DNA of 64,000 nucleotides from an uncultured Gemmiger sp. (GCA_947629015.1 CANRCB010000008.1:20640-84639); one strand, 5' to 3'; numbered from the stretch's first letter, positions 33,925-42,686 are shown. Numbers and translations are program-made. Notes: generated by a model not told the origin, from the sequence alone.

Positions 33925-35142
33925 TTGCAGCTCAATCCGCATTATGCCGAACTGAAAGAGAGTTACCTGTTCAGCGATATCGCGCACAAGGTGGCCGCTT
34001 ACCAGGCCGCCCACCCCGAGGCGGACATCATCCGCCTCGGCATCGGCGATGTCACGCTGCCGCTGGCCGCGCCGGTCGTGGAGGCGCTGCACGCCGCCGT
34101 GGCCGAGATGGGCGTCAAGGAGACGTTCCGCGGCTACATCCCCACCGAGCAGGGGTATGATTTCCTGCGCGAGGCCATCCGCGCCTACTACGCCGGGCGC
34201 GGTGTCGATTTGGACATGAGCGAGATCTTTATCTCCGACGGCGCCAAGAGCGACTTGGGCAACCTGCTCGACCTGTTCGACACCGAAAACACCGTCCTTG
34301 TGCCGGACCCCGTCTACCCCGTCTATGTCGACGACAACGTCATGGCCGGGCGGCGCATCGTGTATATGCCGGCCAACGCCGAAAACGATTTCCTGCCCAT
34401 GCCGCCCGCCGACGGCGAGGGCGCCGTGGCCGATATCGTCTACCTGTGCAGCCCCAACAACCCCACCGGCGCCGTCTACAGCCGTGAGCAGCTGCAGACC
34501 TGGGTGGACTGGGCCAAAGCGCATGATGCCGTGATCCTGTTCGACGCCGCGTATGAGTGTTTTGTGGCCGAGGAAGGCAAGGCCCGCAGCATCTACGAGG
34601 TGGAGGGCGCGAAGGACTGCGCCGTGGAGGTGTGCAGCTTTTCCAAGATGGCGGGCTTTACCGGCACGCGCTGCGGCTGGACCGTGGTGCCGCAGGGCAT
34701 TGCGGGCGAGGACCCCGAGACCGGCCTGCGCCAGAGCCTGAACAAGATGTGGCTGCGCCGCCAGACGACCAAATTCAACGGCGTGGCGTACATCGTGCAG
34801 CGCGGCGCGGCGGCGGTGTTCACCCCCGAGGGGCGCGCCGCCATTGAGGAGAACCTGGATTATTACCGCAAAAATGCCGCCGTCATCGCCGCCGCGCTGG
34901 ACGCGGCCGGCGTGTGGTACTGCGGCGGCAAAAACAGCCCCTACATCTGGCTGCGCTGCCCCGGCGGCATGGGCAGCTGGCAGTTCTTTGACTGGCTGCT
35001 CGACACCGCGCACGTCGTGGGCACGCCGGGCGCCGGGTTCGGCCCCTGCGGCGAGGGGTATTTCCGCCTGACCGCTTTCGGCGACGCCGCCCGCACCGCC
35101 GAGGCGGCGCAGCGCCTGACCGCCGCGCTCAGATCGCTGTAA
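33925..35142 (+). CDS. dapL: LL-diaminopimelate aminotransferase
   Basis: This 405-aa PLP enzyme has the N-terminus LNPHYAELKESYLFSDIA typical of DapL, the substrate motif RLGIGDVTLPL, CSPNNPTGAVY, and the PLP lysine in SFSKMAGFTGTRCGW. I place the start at the TTG at 33925, which has AGGAGG 8 bases upstream and aligns with the family start; the frame is open 17 codons further upstream but without a site. It makes LL-diaminopimelate directly from tetrahydrodipicolinate, bypassing the acylated intermediates. Confidence 0.93.
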   Translation: MQLNPHYAELKESYLFSDIAHKVAAYQAAHPEADIIRLGIGDVTLPLAAPVVEALHAAVAEMGVKETFRGYIPTEQGYDFLREAIRAYYAGRGVDLDMSEIFISDGAKSDLGNLLDLFDTENTVLVPDPVYPVYVDDNVMAGRRIVYMPANAENDFLPMPPADGEGAVADIVYLCSPNNPTGAVYSREQLQTWVDWAKAHDAVILFDAAYECFVAEEGKARSIYEVEGAKDCAVEVCSFSKMAGFTGTRCGWTVVPQGIAGEDPETGLRQSLNKMWLRRQTTKFNGVAYIVQRGAAAVFTPEGRAAIEENLDYYRKNAAVIAAALDAAGVWYCGGKNSPYIWLRCPGGMGSWQFFDWLLDTAHVVGTPGAGFGPCGEGYFRLTAFGDAARTAEAAQRLTAALRSL

Positions 35143-35186
35143 AACCGCGCAAACCGGAAACCGACCGATAAAGGAGGGCGAACGCC

Positions 35187-35597
35187 ATGCAACCGCAGGA
35201 CAAGATGATGGACTTTTTAAAAAGCTGCCCGGTCTTTTACGCCGCCACGGTGGAGGGGTATCTGCCGCGGGTGCGCCCGCTGGGCTTTGCGATGTGGTAC
35301 AACGGCCATTTGTGCCTGGCCGTGGGCAAGCACAAGCAGGTCTACAAGCAGCTGCTGGACAACACCAACATCGAGCTCTGCGCCGCCAATGACCGCGGCG
35401 AATGGCTGCGCGTGGAGGGCACCGTCAATTTTGACAACACGCCCGAAGCGCAGGCGGCCGCCTTCCGGGCGATGCCGCAGCTGGCCGATTTGTACAACGA
35501 CGAGACGGGCAAAAAGCTCGGCATCGTGTACCTGGACAAGCTCTCGGCCAAGCTGTTCTCGATGTCCGGCACCGAAAAGGAACTCCTGCGCTACTAA
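35187..35597 (+). CDS. Pyridoxamine 5'-phosphate oxidase-like FMN protein
   Basis: This 136-aa protein starts after AAAGGAGG and has the split-barrel FMN-binding pattern (FYAATVEGYLPRVRPLGFAM; KLGIVYLDKLSAKLFSM). Family members bind flavin as dimers and act as small reductases, such as NimA/NimC types. The substrate is unknown. It follows dapL by 44 bp and may be co-transcribed. Confidence 0.85.
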   Translation: MQPQDKMMDFLKSCPVFYAATVEGYLPRVRPLGFAMWYNGHLCLAVGKHKQVYKQLLDNTNIELCAANDRGEWLRVEGTVNFDNTPEAQAAAFRAMPQLADLYNDETGKKLGIVYLDKLSAKLFSMSGTEKELLRY

Positions 35598-35653
35598 GCG
35601 CCCCCGAAAAGCACACCGCCCCGCCCTGCAAAGGTACGGTACGTTCCGCGCGA

Positions 35654-35884
35654 TTTGCGGGCCGATTGTAATCGGCCCCTACGGGGCGAGGGATACGGTT
35701 CTCATATCTCCGTAGGGCGGGGTGCCCTCACCCCGCCGCGGGTGGATGATGTTTTCGGGTAAACCGTAGGGGGCGGCGATCTCCGCGCCAAGAGCCGGGC
35801 CCTTGGCCCGCTTGGCTCCGGTGCGAAGCCCGGAGCTTGCGCTCCGAAACGCCTCGCTACGGCTCGGCGTCCCCGACGCCCCGC
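35654..35884 (+). repeat. Long repeat unit 1 of a tandem pair
   Basis: The unit runs from TTTGCGGGCCGATTGTAATC through GTAGGGCGGGGTGCCCTCAC to the CGACGCCCCGCA end. It contains several short inverted repeats (GGGCCGATT/AATCGGCCC; GCGGGGTG/CACCCCGC; GCCGGGCCC/GGGCCCGGC-like). Unit 2 follows at a 244-bp period with three differences. The 643-bp gap 35598-36240 consists of these two units and the terminator at 36184, with no gene. Confidence 0.85.
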
Positions 35885-35897
35885 AAATGGCATCCCC

Positions 35898-36128
35898 TTT
35901 GCGGGCCGATTATAATCGGCCCCTACGGGGTGAGGGATACGGTTCTCATATCTCCGTAGGGCGGGGTGCCCTCACCCCGCCGCGGGTGGATGATGTTTTC
36001 GGGTAAACCGTAGGGGGCGGCGATCTCCGCGCCAAGAGCCGGGCCCTTGGCCCGCTTGGCTCCGGTGCGAAGCCCGGAGCTTGCGCTCCGAAACGCCTCG
36101 CTGCGGCTCGGCGTCCCCGACGCCCCGC
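35898..36128 (+). repeat. Long repeat unit 2 of a tandem pair
   Basis: It is nearly identical to 35654-35884; the differences I see are G to A in GATTATAATC, C to T in GGGGTGAGG, and A to G in CGCTGCGGC. A shorter relative lies at 20735-20829. Such closeness implies a recent duplication or gene conversion. Confidence 0.85.
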
Positions 36129-36183
36129 AGACGGGATGGCCGTAAACGCCTGCGCTGCGAAATGCCCTCAAAAAAACACACCG

Positions 36184-36220
36184 CCCCGCCGCCCGGCAGA
36201 CGCCGGGCGGCGGGGCTTTT
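36184..36220. terminator. Bidirectional terminator between the FMN-protein side and mgsA
   Basis: CCCCGCCGCCCGGC (36184-36197) pairs with 36202-36215 around AGAC. CTTTT follows on the plus strand and a long T-run on the minus strand. It ends the mgsA transcript and shields the repeats. Confidence 0.8.
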
Positions 36221-36240
36221 GCGTTTGGGGAGCCGCGCCT

Positions 36241-36639
36241 TTACGGGTTGAGGATGGCGCGCCAGGCAAGGTCACCGTGCTCCAGGCCGTGGATGAGCAC
36301 CTCGGCGGTGGCAATGTTGGTGGCCACGGGGATGTTGTGCACATCACAGATGCGCAGCAGGTTCATCTCGTTCGGCTCACTGGGGCGGGCGTTGATGGGG
36401 TCCCGGAAAAACAGCAGCATATCCACCTCGTCACAGGCGATATGCGCCACGATCTGCTCGTCCCCGCCGTGGGCACCGGGCAAAAACTGCTGCACATCCA
36501 GGCGCGCCGCCGCAGCCACGGCACGCCCGGTGGCCGCGGTGGAAATGAGAATGTGCTCCTTAAATATATGGCGGTAAGCCGTACAAAATTGCGCCAGCAG
36601 CTCCTTCTTGCTGTCATGCGCGACCAGTGCGATCGTCAT
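36241..36639 (-). CDS. mgsA: Methylglyoxal synthase
   Basis: This 132-aa protein has the MgsA motifs VAHDSKKELL, STAATG, FLPGAHGGDEQI (catalytic Asp region) and FFRDPINARP, and the ending ATAEVLI. It converts dihydroxyacetone phosphate to methylglyoxal and phosphate, a bypass under phosphate stress. The start at 36639 follows GGAGA. It lies 139 bp downstream of the MinD-like gene on the same strand, as in other Clostridia. Confidence 0.95.
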   Translation of the reverse strand: MTIALVAHDSKKELLAQFCTAYRHIFKEHILISTAATGRAVAAAARLDVQQFLPGAHGGDEQIVAHIACDEVDMLLFFRDPINARPSEPNEMNLLRICDVHNIPVATNIATAEVLIHGLEHGDLAWRAILNP

Positions 36640-36778
36640 AATAGGTCTCCACTTCTTGGGGGCAGGCTCCCAAACGCGCAGGTGGGCCCGGCGGCCCGTG
36701 CGGCACGCCGGGGTCAGGGGTGGGGGTGGGGCCGCGGCCTTGCGCGGCAGGTATCGGGCGAGCACGCCCAAAACACAC

Positions 36779-37525
36779 TCAAAACGGGAAACGCAAACCG
36801 ACCCGCTCCCCGCAGAAGCGGGCGGCCAGGGCGGCGCCGGCCAGGGCGGCCGGGCAGCCGGGCGGCAGCGCCGCGCCGGTGGCGGCGGCCTGCTGCAAAG
36901 CGGGGCTCTCGGGGATAACGGCCAACAGCTGCGCGCCGACGGTGTCGATGCATTCGTCCAGATCGGCCACCGCGGCCCGCGGGCCAAACCGGTCCCGCGC
37001 GGCGCGGTTCACGACCAGCCGCAAACGGCCGGCCGGCATACCGTCCGCGATGAGCCGGTCCGCCACGATGCGCCCGTCCCGCAAGGCGACGGGATCCGGC
37101 GTGAGCACCAGCAGCGCGCGCTCGCTCACGGCGGCGGCCGCGCAAAACGGCGCGCCCATGCCGGCGGCGGTGTCCAGCAGGATACAGTCAAAATACGGGC
37201 GCATGGCCGCCAGCAGCGCGCGCAGCGGCCCGGGGCGGATATCGCCCCCCTCATACGGGGCCGATATCACCGAAAGGCCGCGGTACAGCGGGCTTTCCAC
37301 CACGGCCTTCTCGCCGGCGCAGCGCCCGCACAAAACGTCCTCGATGTCATAGACGGTGCGGCCGTAGACCCCGGCGATGATGTCCACACTGCGCAGGCCA
37401 GAATCCAGCTCCACCAGCAGCACCTTCTGCCCGCGCGCCGCCAGCTGTGCGCCCAGCAGCACGGCCACCGTGCTTTTGCCGGTGCCGCCCTTGCCGGAGC
37501 AGAGCATGGCGATCTGTGCGTTCAA
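36779..37525 (-). CDS. minD: MinD/ParA-like ATPase
   Basis: This 248-aa protein has the deviant Walker A SGKGGTGKST, switch I ELDSGLRSVDIIAGVYG and switch II ILLDTAAGMG, as in MinD. I place the start at TTG 37525, upstream of which lies GGGGAGGGG; an extra 57 open codons upstream lack a site. MinD marks the cell pole with MinC to block misplaced division. No minC is adjacent, and the C-terminus (RFCGERVGLRFPF) is not the usual basic amphipathic membrane helix. Its role may have shifted. Confidence 0.8.
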   Translation of the reverse strand: MNAQIAMLCSGKGGTGKSTVAVLLGAQLAARGQKVLLVELDSGLRSVDIIAGVYGRTVYDIEDVLCGRCAGEKAVVESPLYRGLSVISAPYEGGDIRPGPLRALLAAMRPYFDCILLDTAAGMGAPFCAAAAVSERALLVLTPDPVALRDGRIVADRLIADGMPAGRLRLVVNRAARDRFGPRAAVADLDECIDTVGAQLLAVIPESPALQQAAATGAALPPGCPAALAGAALAARFCGERVGLRFPF

Positions 37526-37616
37526 AGGCGCGGCCCCTCCCCGGCGGCGCGGCCAAAGGCGGCAAAGCGTGCCACAGGCCGCAAAAGCAGAAATAAAGCG
37601 AACTATTCCGACTATT

Positions 37617-37645
37617 ATTCTACCACAAAAACCGCCGGGCGGCAA
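37617..37645 (-). promoter_or_regulatory. Promoter of the minD-mgsA unit
   Basis: On the minus strand TTGCCG (37640-37645) and TAGAAT (37617-37622) are 17 bases apart. The 286-bp gap 37526-37811 is otherwise A/T-rich with no gene, where minC would be expected. Confidence 0.6.
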
Positions 37646-37811
37646 CCGTATTTTGCCCGGAAAATGTGCCAGAAATTTGCCCGGTTTATAGGGCATTTCG
37701 CTACTTTTGCCGCCAAAACCGATAATTTGTAGCAGTTTCTTTTTATCGCTTTAGCGCATCAAATCGGCAGGCGGCCGAAAACCGTCCGCCCGCCGGCGGA
37801 GTAATGCCCCT

Positions 37812-39656
37812 TCATTCATGCAGCCACAGCGGCGCGGCGTCCAGTACGGCGCGCAGCACGCCCCCGGCGTTCGCGCCGCCGCCGCCGTATTCCAGCACCA
37901 CCGCGACGGCGATCTGCGGTGCCTCGGCGGGGGCGTAGGCGATGAGCACCGAGTTGGTGTAGTGCCCGCCGCCGGGCAGCGTGGCGGGCAGCTGCGGGCT
38001 GCCGGTCTTGGCGGCGCAGGTCACGCCGGCGCCGCGCAGCGCCGCCAGCGTGCCGGCCATGCGCACCATCCCCTCCCGTATGGGGCCGAACACCGCCTCC
38101 CCGCCGGGGGCGGTATCGGCCACGGCGGGCTGCGCCTGCCACACCACCGCGCCGGTGCGCGGGTCGGTGGCGCTTTGGGCAAAATGCAGCACGGGGCGCG
38201 CGCCGCCGTTGGCCAGCGCGGCGGCGTAGGCCGCCAGCTGCAGCGGCGTCACGGCGGTGTTGGCCTGCCCGATGGCGGCCTGCAGCTCCAGCCCGTTTTG
38301 GAAATTTTCATCCCCGGACCAGGTCAGCCGGCCGGCGGCGCCGGGCAGCTCGGCGCCGGTGTCGGCGGCAAGGCCCAGCCGCTGCGCCGTGGCCGAGAAC
38401 GCGTCCACGCCAAGGCGGCGGCCCACATCGTAAAAATAGATGTTGCAGCTGTATTGCAGCGCCGTGCGCAGGTCCACCGCGCCGCCGTGGCTGATCTGCA
38501 AACAGCGCGGGCGGTAACCCGCGTAATAGGTGTAGCGCCCGCCGCAGTACACGGTGTCCTGCGGGGTGATGAGCCCTGCCGCCAGCGCGCAGGCCGCCAC
38601 CGCCGGCTTGAACGCCGACCCCGGCGCGTACTGCCCCCACAGCACCCGGTCCAGCAGGGGGGCGTCGTCCGCCGCGGCCAGCGCGGCATACCCCGCCCGA
38701 TAGGCGGCCAGGTCGTACCCCGGCCAGCTGACGGCGGCCAGGACGCCGCCGGTGTGCACATCCACCACCGCGGCCGCGCCGGCGCACGCCTCCCGCCCGG
38801 CGCCGGCGGCTTTGGTGGTACGCAGGCGCTCCAGCTCGCTTTGCAGGGCCTGCTGCACCACGCGCTGCAACCCGGCGTCCAGATACAGGTGCAGGTCCGC
38901 CCCCGGGCTTGGCGCCGTGCGCACGGCGGCGCTCCGCACCTCGCCGCTGCCGATGCCGGCGCGCACCGCCAGCGTGCCGGGCACCCCGCGCAGAAGGGTG
39001 TCCCACGCGGCTTCCAGCCCGCTCTGGCCGATGTCGGCATCCATCGGCACGCCGGCCGCGCGCAGCGCGCCGCCGTCCGCCTGCCACTGCTCCGCCGTGA
39101 TGGGCCCGGTCAGGCCCAGCGTGTGCGGGGCCAGCGCGCCCGCGCCCTCCGGCCAGGTGCGCTGCCCGCGCGGGATCAGCCACACCGCCCCCTGCTGCGG
39201 CAGCCCGGCGGCGTACAGCGCGGCGGCGTCCGCGTCCGAAAGCCCCCGGGCCAGCGGCATCGCCCCCGCCGACACCGACAAAGCAAAGGCGGCGAGCTGT
39301 GTTTCCACATCCTCGCCGCCCTGGGGGACAAGGCCCCTGCGTTCCAATTCCGTTATCGTCTGAGCCAAGCTGCTGCCCGGCGGCGCCGGGTAGGCAAGAT
39401 ACAGGTCATACACCGTCTCGTCCCGCGCCAGGACCGTGCCGTCCCGGCTGAGGATGGCCCCGCGCGCTGCGGGCAGCGGCAGGGTATAGGCGGCGGTGCT
39501 GGCCTCGGCCGCCTTTTGGGCGTAGGTGTCCGCCGCGAAAAACTGCATCCACACAAGGCGGGCCGCAAAGGCCGCGAACACGGCGCCGCACAGCACCGCC
39601 AGCAGGGCGATGCGCGCCCTGCCGCCCACCCCGCCATGCCGCGGCCGTTTTGCCAT
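37812..39656 (-). CDS. mrdA: Class B penicillin-binding protein (PBP2/MrdA type)
   Basis: This 614-aa transpeptidase has one N-terminal membrane helix (IALLAVLCGAVFAAFAARL), a dimerisation domain with RGAILSRDGTVLARD, and the active site: SAFK at about residue 345, SCN at about 402 and KTG at about 549. It cross-links peptidoglycan during elongation in the periplasm-equivalent space. The start at 39656 follows AAGGGGGTG; the frame runs 21 codons further into the mreC end. At 614 aa it is short for PBP2. Confidence 0.9.
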   Translation of the reverse strand: MAKRPRHGGVGGRARIALLAVLCGAVFAAFAARLVWMQFFAADTYAQKAAEASTAAYTLPLPAARGAILSRDGTVLARDETVYDLYLAYPAPPGSSLAQTITELERRGLVPQGGEDVETQLAAFALSVSAGAMPLARGLSDADAAALYAAGLPQQGAVWLIPRGQRTWPEGAGALAPHTLGLTGPITAEQWQADGGALRAAGVPMDADIGQSGLEAAWDTLLRGVPGTLAVRAGIGSGEVRSAAVRTAPSPGADLHLYLDAGLQRVVQQALQSELERLRTTKAAGAGREACAGAAAVVDVHTGGVLAAVSWPGYDLAAYRAGYAALAAADDAPLLDRVLWGQYAPGSAFKPAVAACALAAGLITPQDTVYCGGRYTYYAGYRPRCLQISHGGAVDLRTALQYSCNIYFYDVGRRLGVDAFSATAQRLGLAADTGAELPGAAGRLTWSGDENFQNGLELQAAIGQANTAVTPLQLAAYAAALANGGARPVLHFAQSATDPRTGAVVWQAQPAVADTAPGGEAVFGPIREGMVRMAGTLAALRGAGVTCAAKTGSPQLPATLPGGGHYTNSVLIAYAPAEAPQIAVAVVLEYGGGGANAGGVLRAVLDAAPLWLHE

Positions 39657-39702
39657 GCCCCGCACCCCCTTTTGCCTCTTGCCTGCCATTATACCCGTTT
39701 TT

Positions 39703-40431
39703 TCATCCGGCTGCAACAAAATACACGGCCCCGGCCAGGTCGGCCGTATCGGCCAGGGGGGCGCGGGCGGTCAGGGCGGTGTCGTCGGGGGTGGGGTCGG
39801 CGGCCAGCAGGCCCACCCAGTAGCCGTCCGCCGTGGTCACCAGCGTGCCCGCGTGCGGCGCGGCGGCGCGCGCCAGCCCCGCCACCGCCCAGCCGCCGTC
39901 GGTTTGCAGGACGCCGCCGCTGGCCCCGGCAAGGCAGGCGGCCGCGGCGCCCACCGTCACCGTCAGCCCGCCGCCGCCGTCATCGGCCGTGACGCGCCCC
40001 ACATACCGCCCGCGCCGGTCCAGCACCGCGGCGCCGGCGGGCACCGCCGCGCCGCAGGCAAGCACCAGCGTGCCCGGCGCCGCCCGCACCAGCCGCGCCG
40101 GCGCAAAGCGGCCGCCCTGCGGCCGGGCGGGGCTGTGGGCAAAGTCCCGCAGGGCGTCGTTCTCCTCGATCAAGGGCACCGTCTCGGCCAGCGCGGTGCG
40201 CAAAGCGAAATTTTCCTCCCGCAAAGCCGAAAGCTGCGCCTCGAACGCCGGCGCCGCCAGCGCCAGCACCCGGTCCGGCACGCCGCGCGCCCACGCCGCC
40301 AGGTACGGCCCGCCCAGCCAGGCCCCGAACCCCAGCACCGCCGCCGCCAGCCCCCAGGCCAGCCACCGCGCCCCGCGCCGCCAGCGGCGCACCGGCCGCC
40401 CGCCCCGCCGGTAATCCAACTGCCTGCCCAT
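39703..40431 (-). CDS. mreC: MreC-like rod-shape protein
   Basis: This 242-aa protein has one membrane helix (about residues 22-42), a coiled coil (FEAQLSALREENFALRTALAE) and a beta-rich C-terminal domain with GAAVLDRRGRYVGRV, as in MreC. MreC links MreB filaments to the elongation synthases. It lies just before mrdA, the usual place, but mreD is missing between them and no mreB is seen. The sequence is divergent. The start at 40431 follows a G-rich stretch; GTG at 40476 is an alternative. Confidence 0.65.
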   Translation of the reverse strand: MGRQLDYRRGGRPVRRWRRGARWLAWGLAAAVLGFGAWLGGPYLAAWARGVPDRVLALAAPAFEAQLSALREENFALRTALAETVPLIEENDALRDFAHSPARPQGGRFAPARLVRAAPGTLVLACGAAVPAGAAVLDRRGRYVGRVTADDGGGGLTVTVGAAAACLAGASGGVLQTDGGWAVAGLARAAAPHAGTLVTTADGYWVGLLAADPTPDDTALTARAPLADTADLAGAVYFVAAG

Positions 40432-40483
40432 ACGCCCGCCCCCCGCGCTTTGCCTGCTTTTACTGTATGCCGCCACGCGCCCC

Positions 40484-40512
40484 TTTTACCACCGGCGGGT
40501 TTGTGCTATAAT
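40484..40512 (+). promoter_or_regulatory. Extended -10 promoter of the HAD phosphatase gene
   Basis: TATAAT (40507-40512) preceded by TGC forms an extended -10. The -35 (TTTTAC, 40484-40489) is poor. It stands 25 bp before the gene. Confidence 0.6.
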
Positions 40513-40536
40513 GAGCGTAATGATACAGGGAAGGGG

Positions 40537-41379
40537 ATGCCCGCCTTGGCCTACCGGCTGCTGCTTTTGGATATCGACGGCACGCTGCGCCCGCAGGGGC
40601 ACAGCGTCATCCCGGCCGAAAACGTCGCCGCCGTGCGCGCGGTGCAGCGCGCCGGGGTGCTGGTGGCGGCGGCCACCGGGCGCGGCCGCGCCAGCGTGAC
40701 GCCAAAGCTGCTCAACGGCCTGGTGCCGGACCACTGGCTGTGCGCCGCCGGCGCACAGGTGGAGGACGCCGCCGGCCGGGTGCTGCACAAGGCCACCATG
40801 AGCGCCGCCGAGGTCGATGCGGTGACGGCGTTCTGCGCCGACCGCGGGTACCCCGTGCGCTTCACCTTTGCCGACGGCAGCTACGCCTACGTGGGGTACG
40901 AGGTTTTTGCCGCGCAGGAACGCCGGCTGGACCACGGCATCGGCTTGAAGGACGGCAGCGCGCGGGACCGCCACCTGGGCGGCGACGGGCCTTTTTCCGC
41001 CTATGGGCCCATCCCGCGCGGCGCGGCGGAGGGGTTTGCCGCGCAGTACCCCGGCCTTGCGCTGCGCTTTGTGTACGAGGGCAGCGCGGCGCTTGCCGCG
41101 GCGGCCGAGGCCGCCAGCTGTGACATCCTGCCCGCCGGGGTGGACAAGGCCGCCGGCCTGCGGGCGCTGTGCGCGGCCGTCGGCATAAAGGAGGGCGAGT
41201 GCGCCGCCATCGGCGATTCCGACAACGACGCCGGTATGCTGCGCGCCGCCGGCCTTGGCGTGTGCGTGGCGGGCGGCAGCGCGGCCGCCCTGGCCGCGGC
41301 GGATTGGGTCTGCCCGCCCGCCGCCGAAAACGGCGTGGCCGCCGCCTGCCGGCGCATCTGGCCGCAGGCTTTTGCGTGA
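40537..41379 (+). CDS. HAD-superfamily (Cof-type) sugar phosphatase
   Basis: This 280-aa protein has HAD motif I LLDIDGTLRP, motif II AATGRG, and motif IV AIGDSDNDAGML, with a Cof-type C2 cap between them. Such enzymes dephosphorylate sugar or cofactor phosphates. The start is ATG 40537, directly after GGAAGGGG; TTG 40546 has better spacing and is an alternative. The next gene overlaps its stop. Confidence 0.85.
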   Translation: MPALAYRLLLLDIDGTLRPQGHSVIPAENVAAVRAVQRAGVLVAAATGRGRASVTPKLLNGLVPDHWLCAAGAQVEDAAGRVLHKATMSAAEVDAVTAFCADRGYPVRFTFADGSYAYVGYEVFAAQERRLDHGIGLKDGSARDRHLGGDGPFSAYGPIPRGAAEGFAAQYPGLALRFVYEGSAALAAAAEAASCDILPAGVDKAAGLRALCAAVGIKEGECAAIGDSDNDAGMLRAAGLGVCVAGGSAAALAAADWVCPPAAENGVAAACRRIWPQAFA

Positions 41380-41909
41380 GCGCGCCGCTGCCCGCGGGCT
41401 ATACCCGCGTGGGGCCGGGCCTGCCGCCGGTCTTTGATGCGCAAAAGGGCGCCGCCGCCCTGCTTTTGGGCAGCTTCCCCAGCCCCAAAAGCCGGGAACA
41501 GGGCTTTTATTACGGCCACCCGCAGAACCGATTCTGGCCGCTGCTCGCCGCCCTGACCGGGGAGCCGGTGCCCGCATGGGGCGATATCGCTGCCAAGCGC
41601 GCCCTGCTCACCCGCCACGGGCTGGCCTTGTGGGATACCATTGCAAGCTGCGCCATCCGCGGCGCGTCGGATGCCTCCATCCGGGAGGCGGTGCCCAACG
41701 ATATCGCCGCGCTCGCCAAACGGCTGGGCGTGCGGGCGGTGTTCTGCAACGGCGGCACATCGGCGCGGCTGTACGCCAAATACTGCGAACAGGCGGTGGG
41801 CATCGCGGCCGTTGCGCTGCCCTCCACCAGCCTCGCCAACGCCGGCTGGGGGCTGCCGGCGCTGCAGGCGGCCTGGGGCGCCGCCCTCGCGCCGTATCTG
41901 GCGCGGTAA
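41376..41909 (+). CDS. DNA-deoxyinosine (hypoxanthine) glycosylase, UDG superfamily
   Basis: This 177-aa protein starts with GTG overlapping the previous stop by four bases, so the two are translationally coupled. Its motifs fit family 6 of the uracil-DNA glycosylase superfamily: LLLGSFPSPKSREQGFYYGH, PQNRFWPLLA, LWDTIASCAIRGASD and LPSTSLANAGWG. It excises hypoxanthine from deaminated adenine in DNA. Full length for the family. Confidence 0.88.
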   Translation: MSAPLPAGYTRVGPGLPPVFDAQKGAAALLLGSFPSPKSREQGFYYGHPQNRFWPLLAALTGEPVPAWGDIAAKRALLTRHGLALWDTIASCAIRGASDASIREAVPNDIAALAKRLGVRAVFCNGGTSARLYAKYCEQAVGIAAVALPSTSLANAGWGLPALQAAWGAALAPYLAR

Positions 41910-41936
41910 AAATCCCGCCGCGGGGCGCGCCGCACC

Positions 41937-41965
41937 TTGCAACCCGGGCGGTTTTGTTTTATAAT
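41937..41965 (+). promoter_or_regulatory. Promoter of the xpaC-telA unit
   Basis: TTGCAA (41937-41942) and TATAAT (41960-41965) are 17 bases apart, 42 bp before the XpaC-like gene. Confidence 0.8.
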
Positions 41966-42007
41966 ACCAATGTATGGGCATTTTGCCCGCAGGGGAGGCG
42001 CATCGCC

Positions 42008-42637
42008 ATGGAAAAATGGGAGGAAAAACGCCAAAAGCCCGTGCTGCCGCTGTATATGGCGGCGGCGGTGTGGCTGGTGGGCGCGCTCGTGCTGCCGCCG
42101 TACACGCTTTCCAACCTGCTCATCCTGGCGGGGGCGTCGCTGCTGGTGTACGCCGTGGGGCTGCGCCTTTGCCCCACCCGCGTGGTGAGGACGCCGGTCG
42201 CCTACGCCACCGGCAGTGAGGACACCGACGCGCTGCTGGCCGGCATCACGAAAAACCTGGACGGGCTCCACGCCCTCAACATCGACATCCCCGACGCGGC
42301 GCTCTCCGCCGCGATGGACCGCATGGAGAAGGCCGGCCGCGGCATCGTGGACGCCGTGGCCCAGGCCCCCGGCAAGGCGCGCCAGGTGGACCGCTTCGCG
42401 CGGTATTACCTGCCGGAGGTGCTCAAGATCCTTTCCGCCTACGCCGGCATGGAAAAGGCGGGCGTCAAGGGCGAAAACGCCGACCAGATCCTGGGCGACG
42501 TGCGCAGAAACGCCGAGACGATGGCCACCGCGTTTGAGAACCAGCTGGACGCGCTCTACTCCGCCGAGGCGCTGGACATCTCCACCGACATCGAGGTGCT
42601 GGACGGCATCCTCAAGGCGCAAAACCTGGCCCAATAG
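42008..42637 (+). CDS. xpaC: XpaC-like membrane protein
   Basis: This 209-aa protein starts after GGGGAGG. It has two membrane helices (LYMAAAVWLVGALVLPP and LSNLLILAGASLLVYAVGL) and a helical cytoplasmic domain (RFARYYLPEVLKILSAYA). The family is named for 5-bromo-4-chloroindolyl phosphate hydrolysis in B. subtilis and is almost always next to a TelA gene, as here (49 bp). The pair is tied to membrane stress and toxic-anion resistance. The mechanism is unknown. Confidence 0.85.
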   Translation: MEKWEEKRQKPVLPLYMAAAVWLVGALVLPPYTLSNLLILAGASLLVYAVGLRLCPTRVVRTPVAYATGSEDTDALLAGITKNLDGLHALNIDIPDAALSAAMDRMEKAGRGIVDAVAQAPGKARQVDRFARYYLPEVLKILSAYAGMEKAGVKGENADQILGDVRRNAETMATAFENQLDALYSAEALDISTDIEVLDGILKAQNLAQ

Positions 42638-42686
42638 GCAAGACCTGCTCAAAAATATACATTGCAACGAAAGGATGGAACCTGCC

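Noticed and set aside
35654..36128. CRISPR array
   Set aside because: There are only two units of about 231 bp with a 13-bp gap, no short regular repeats and no cas genes.
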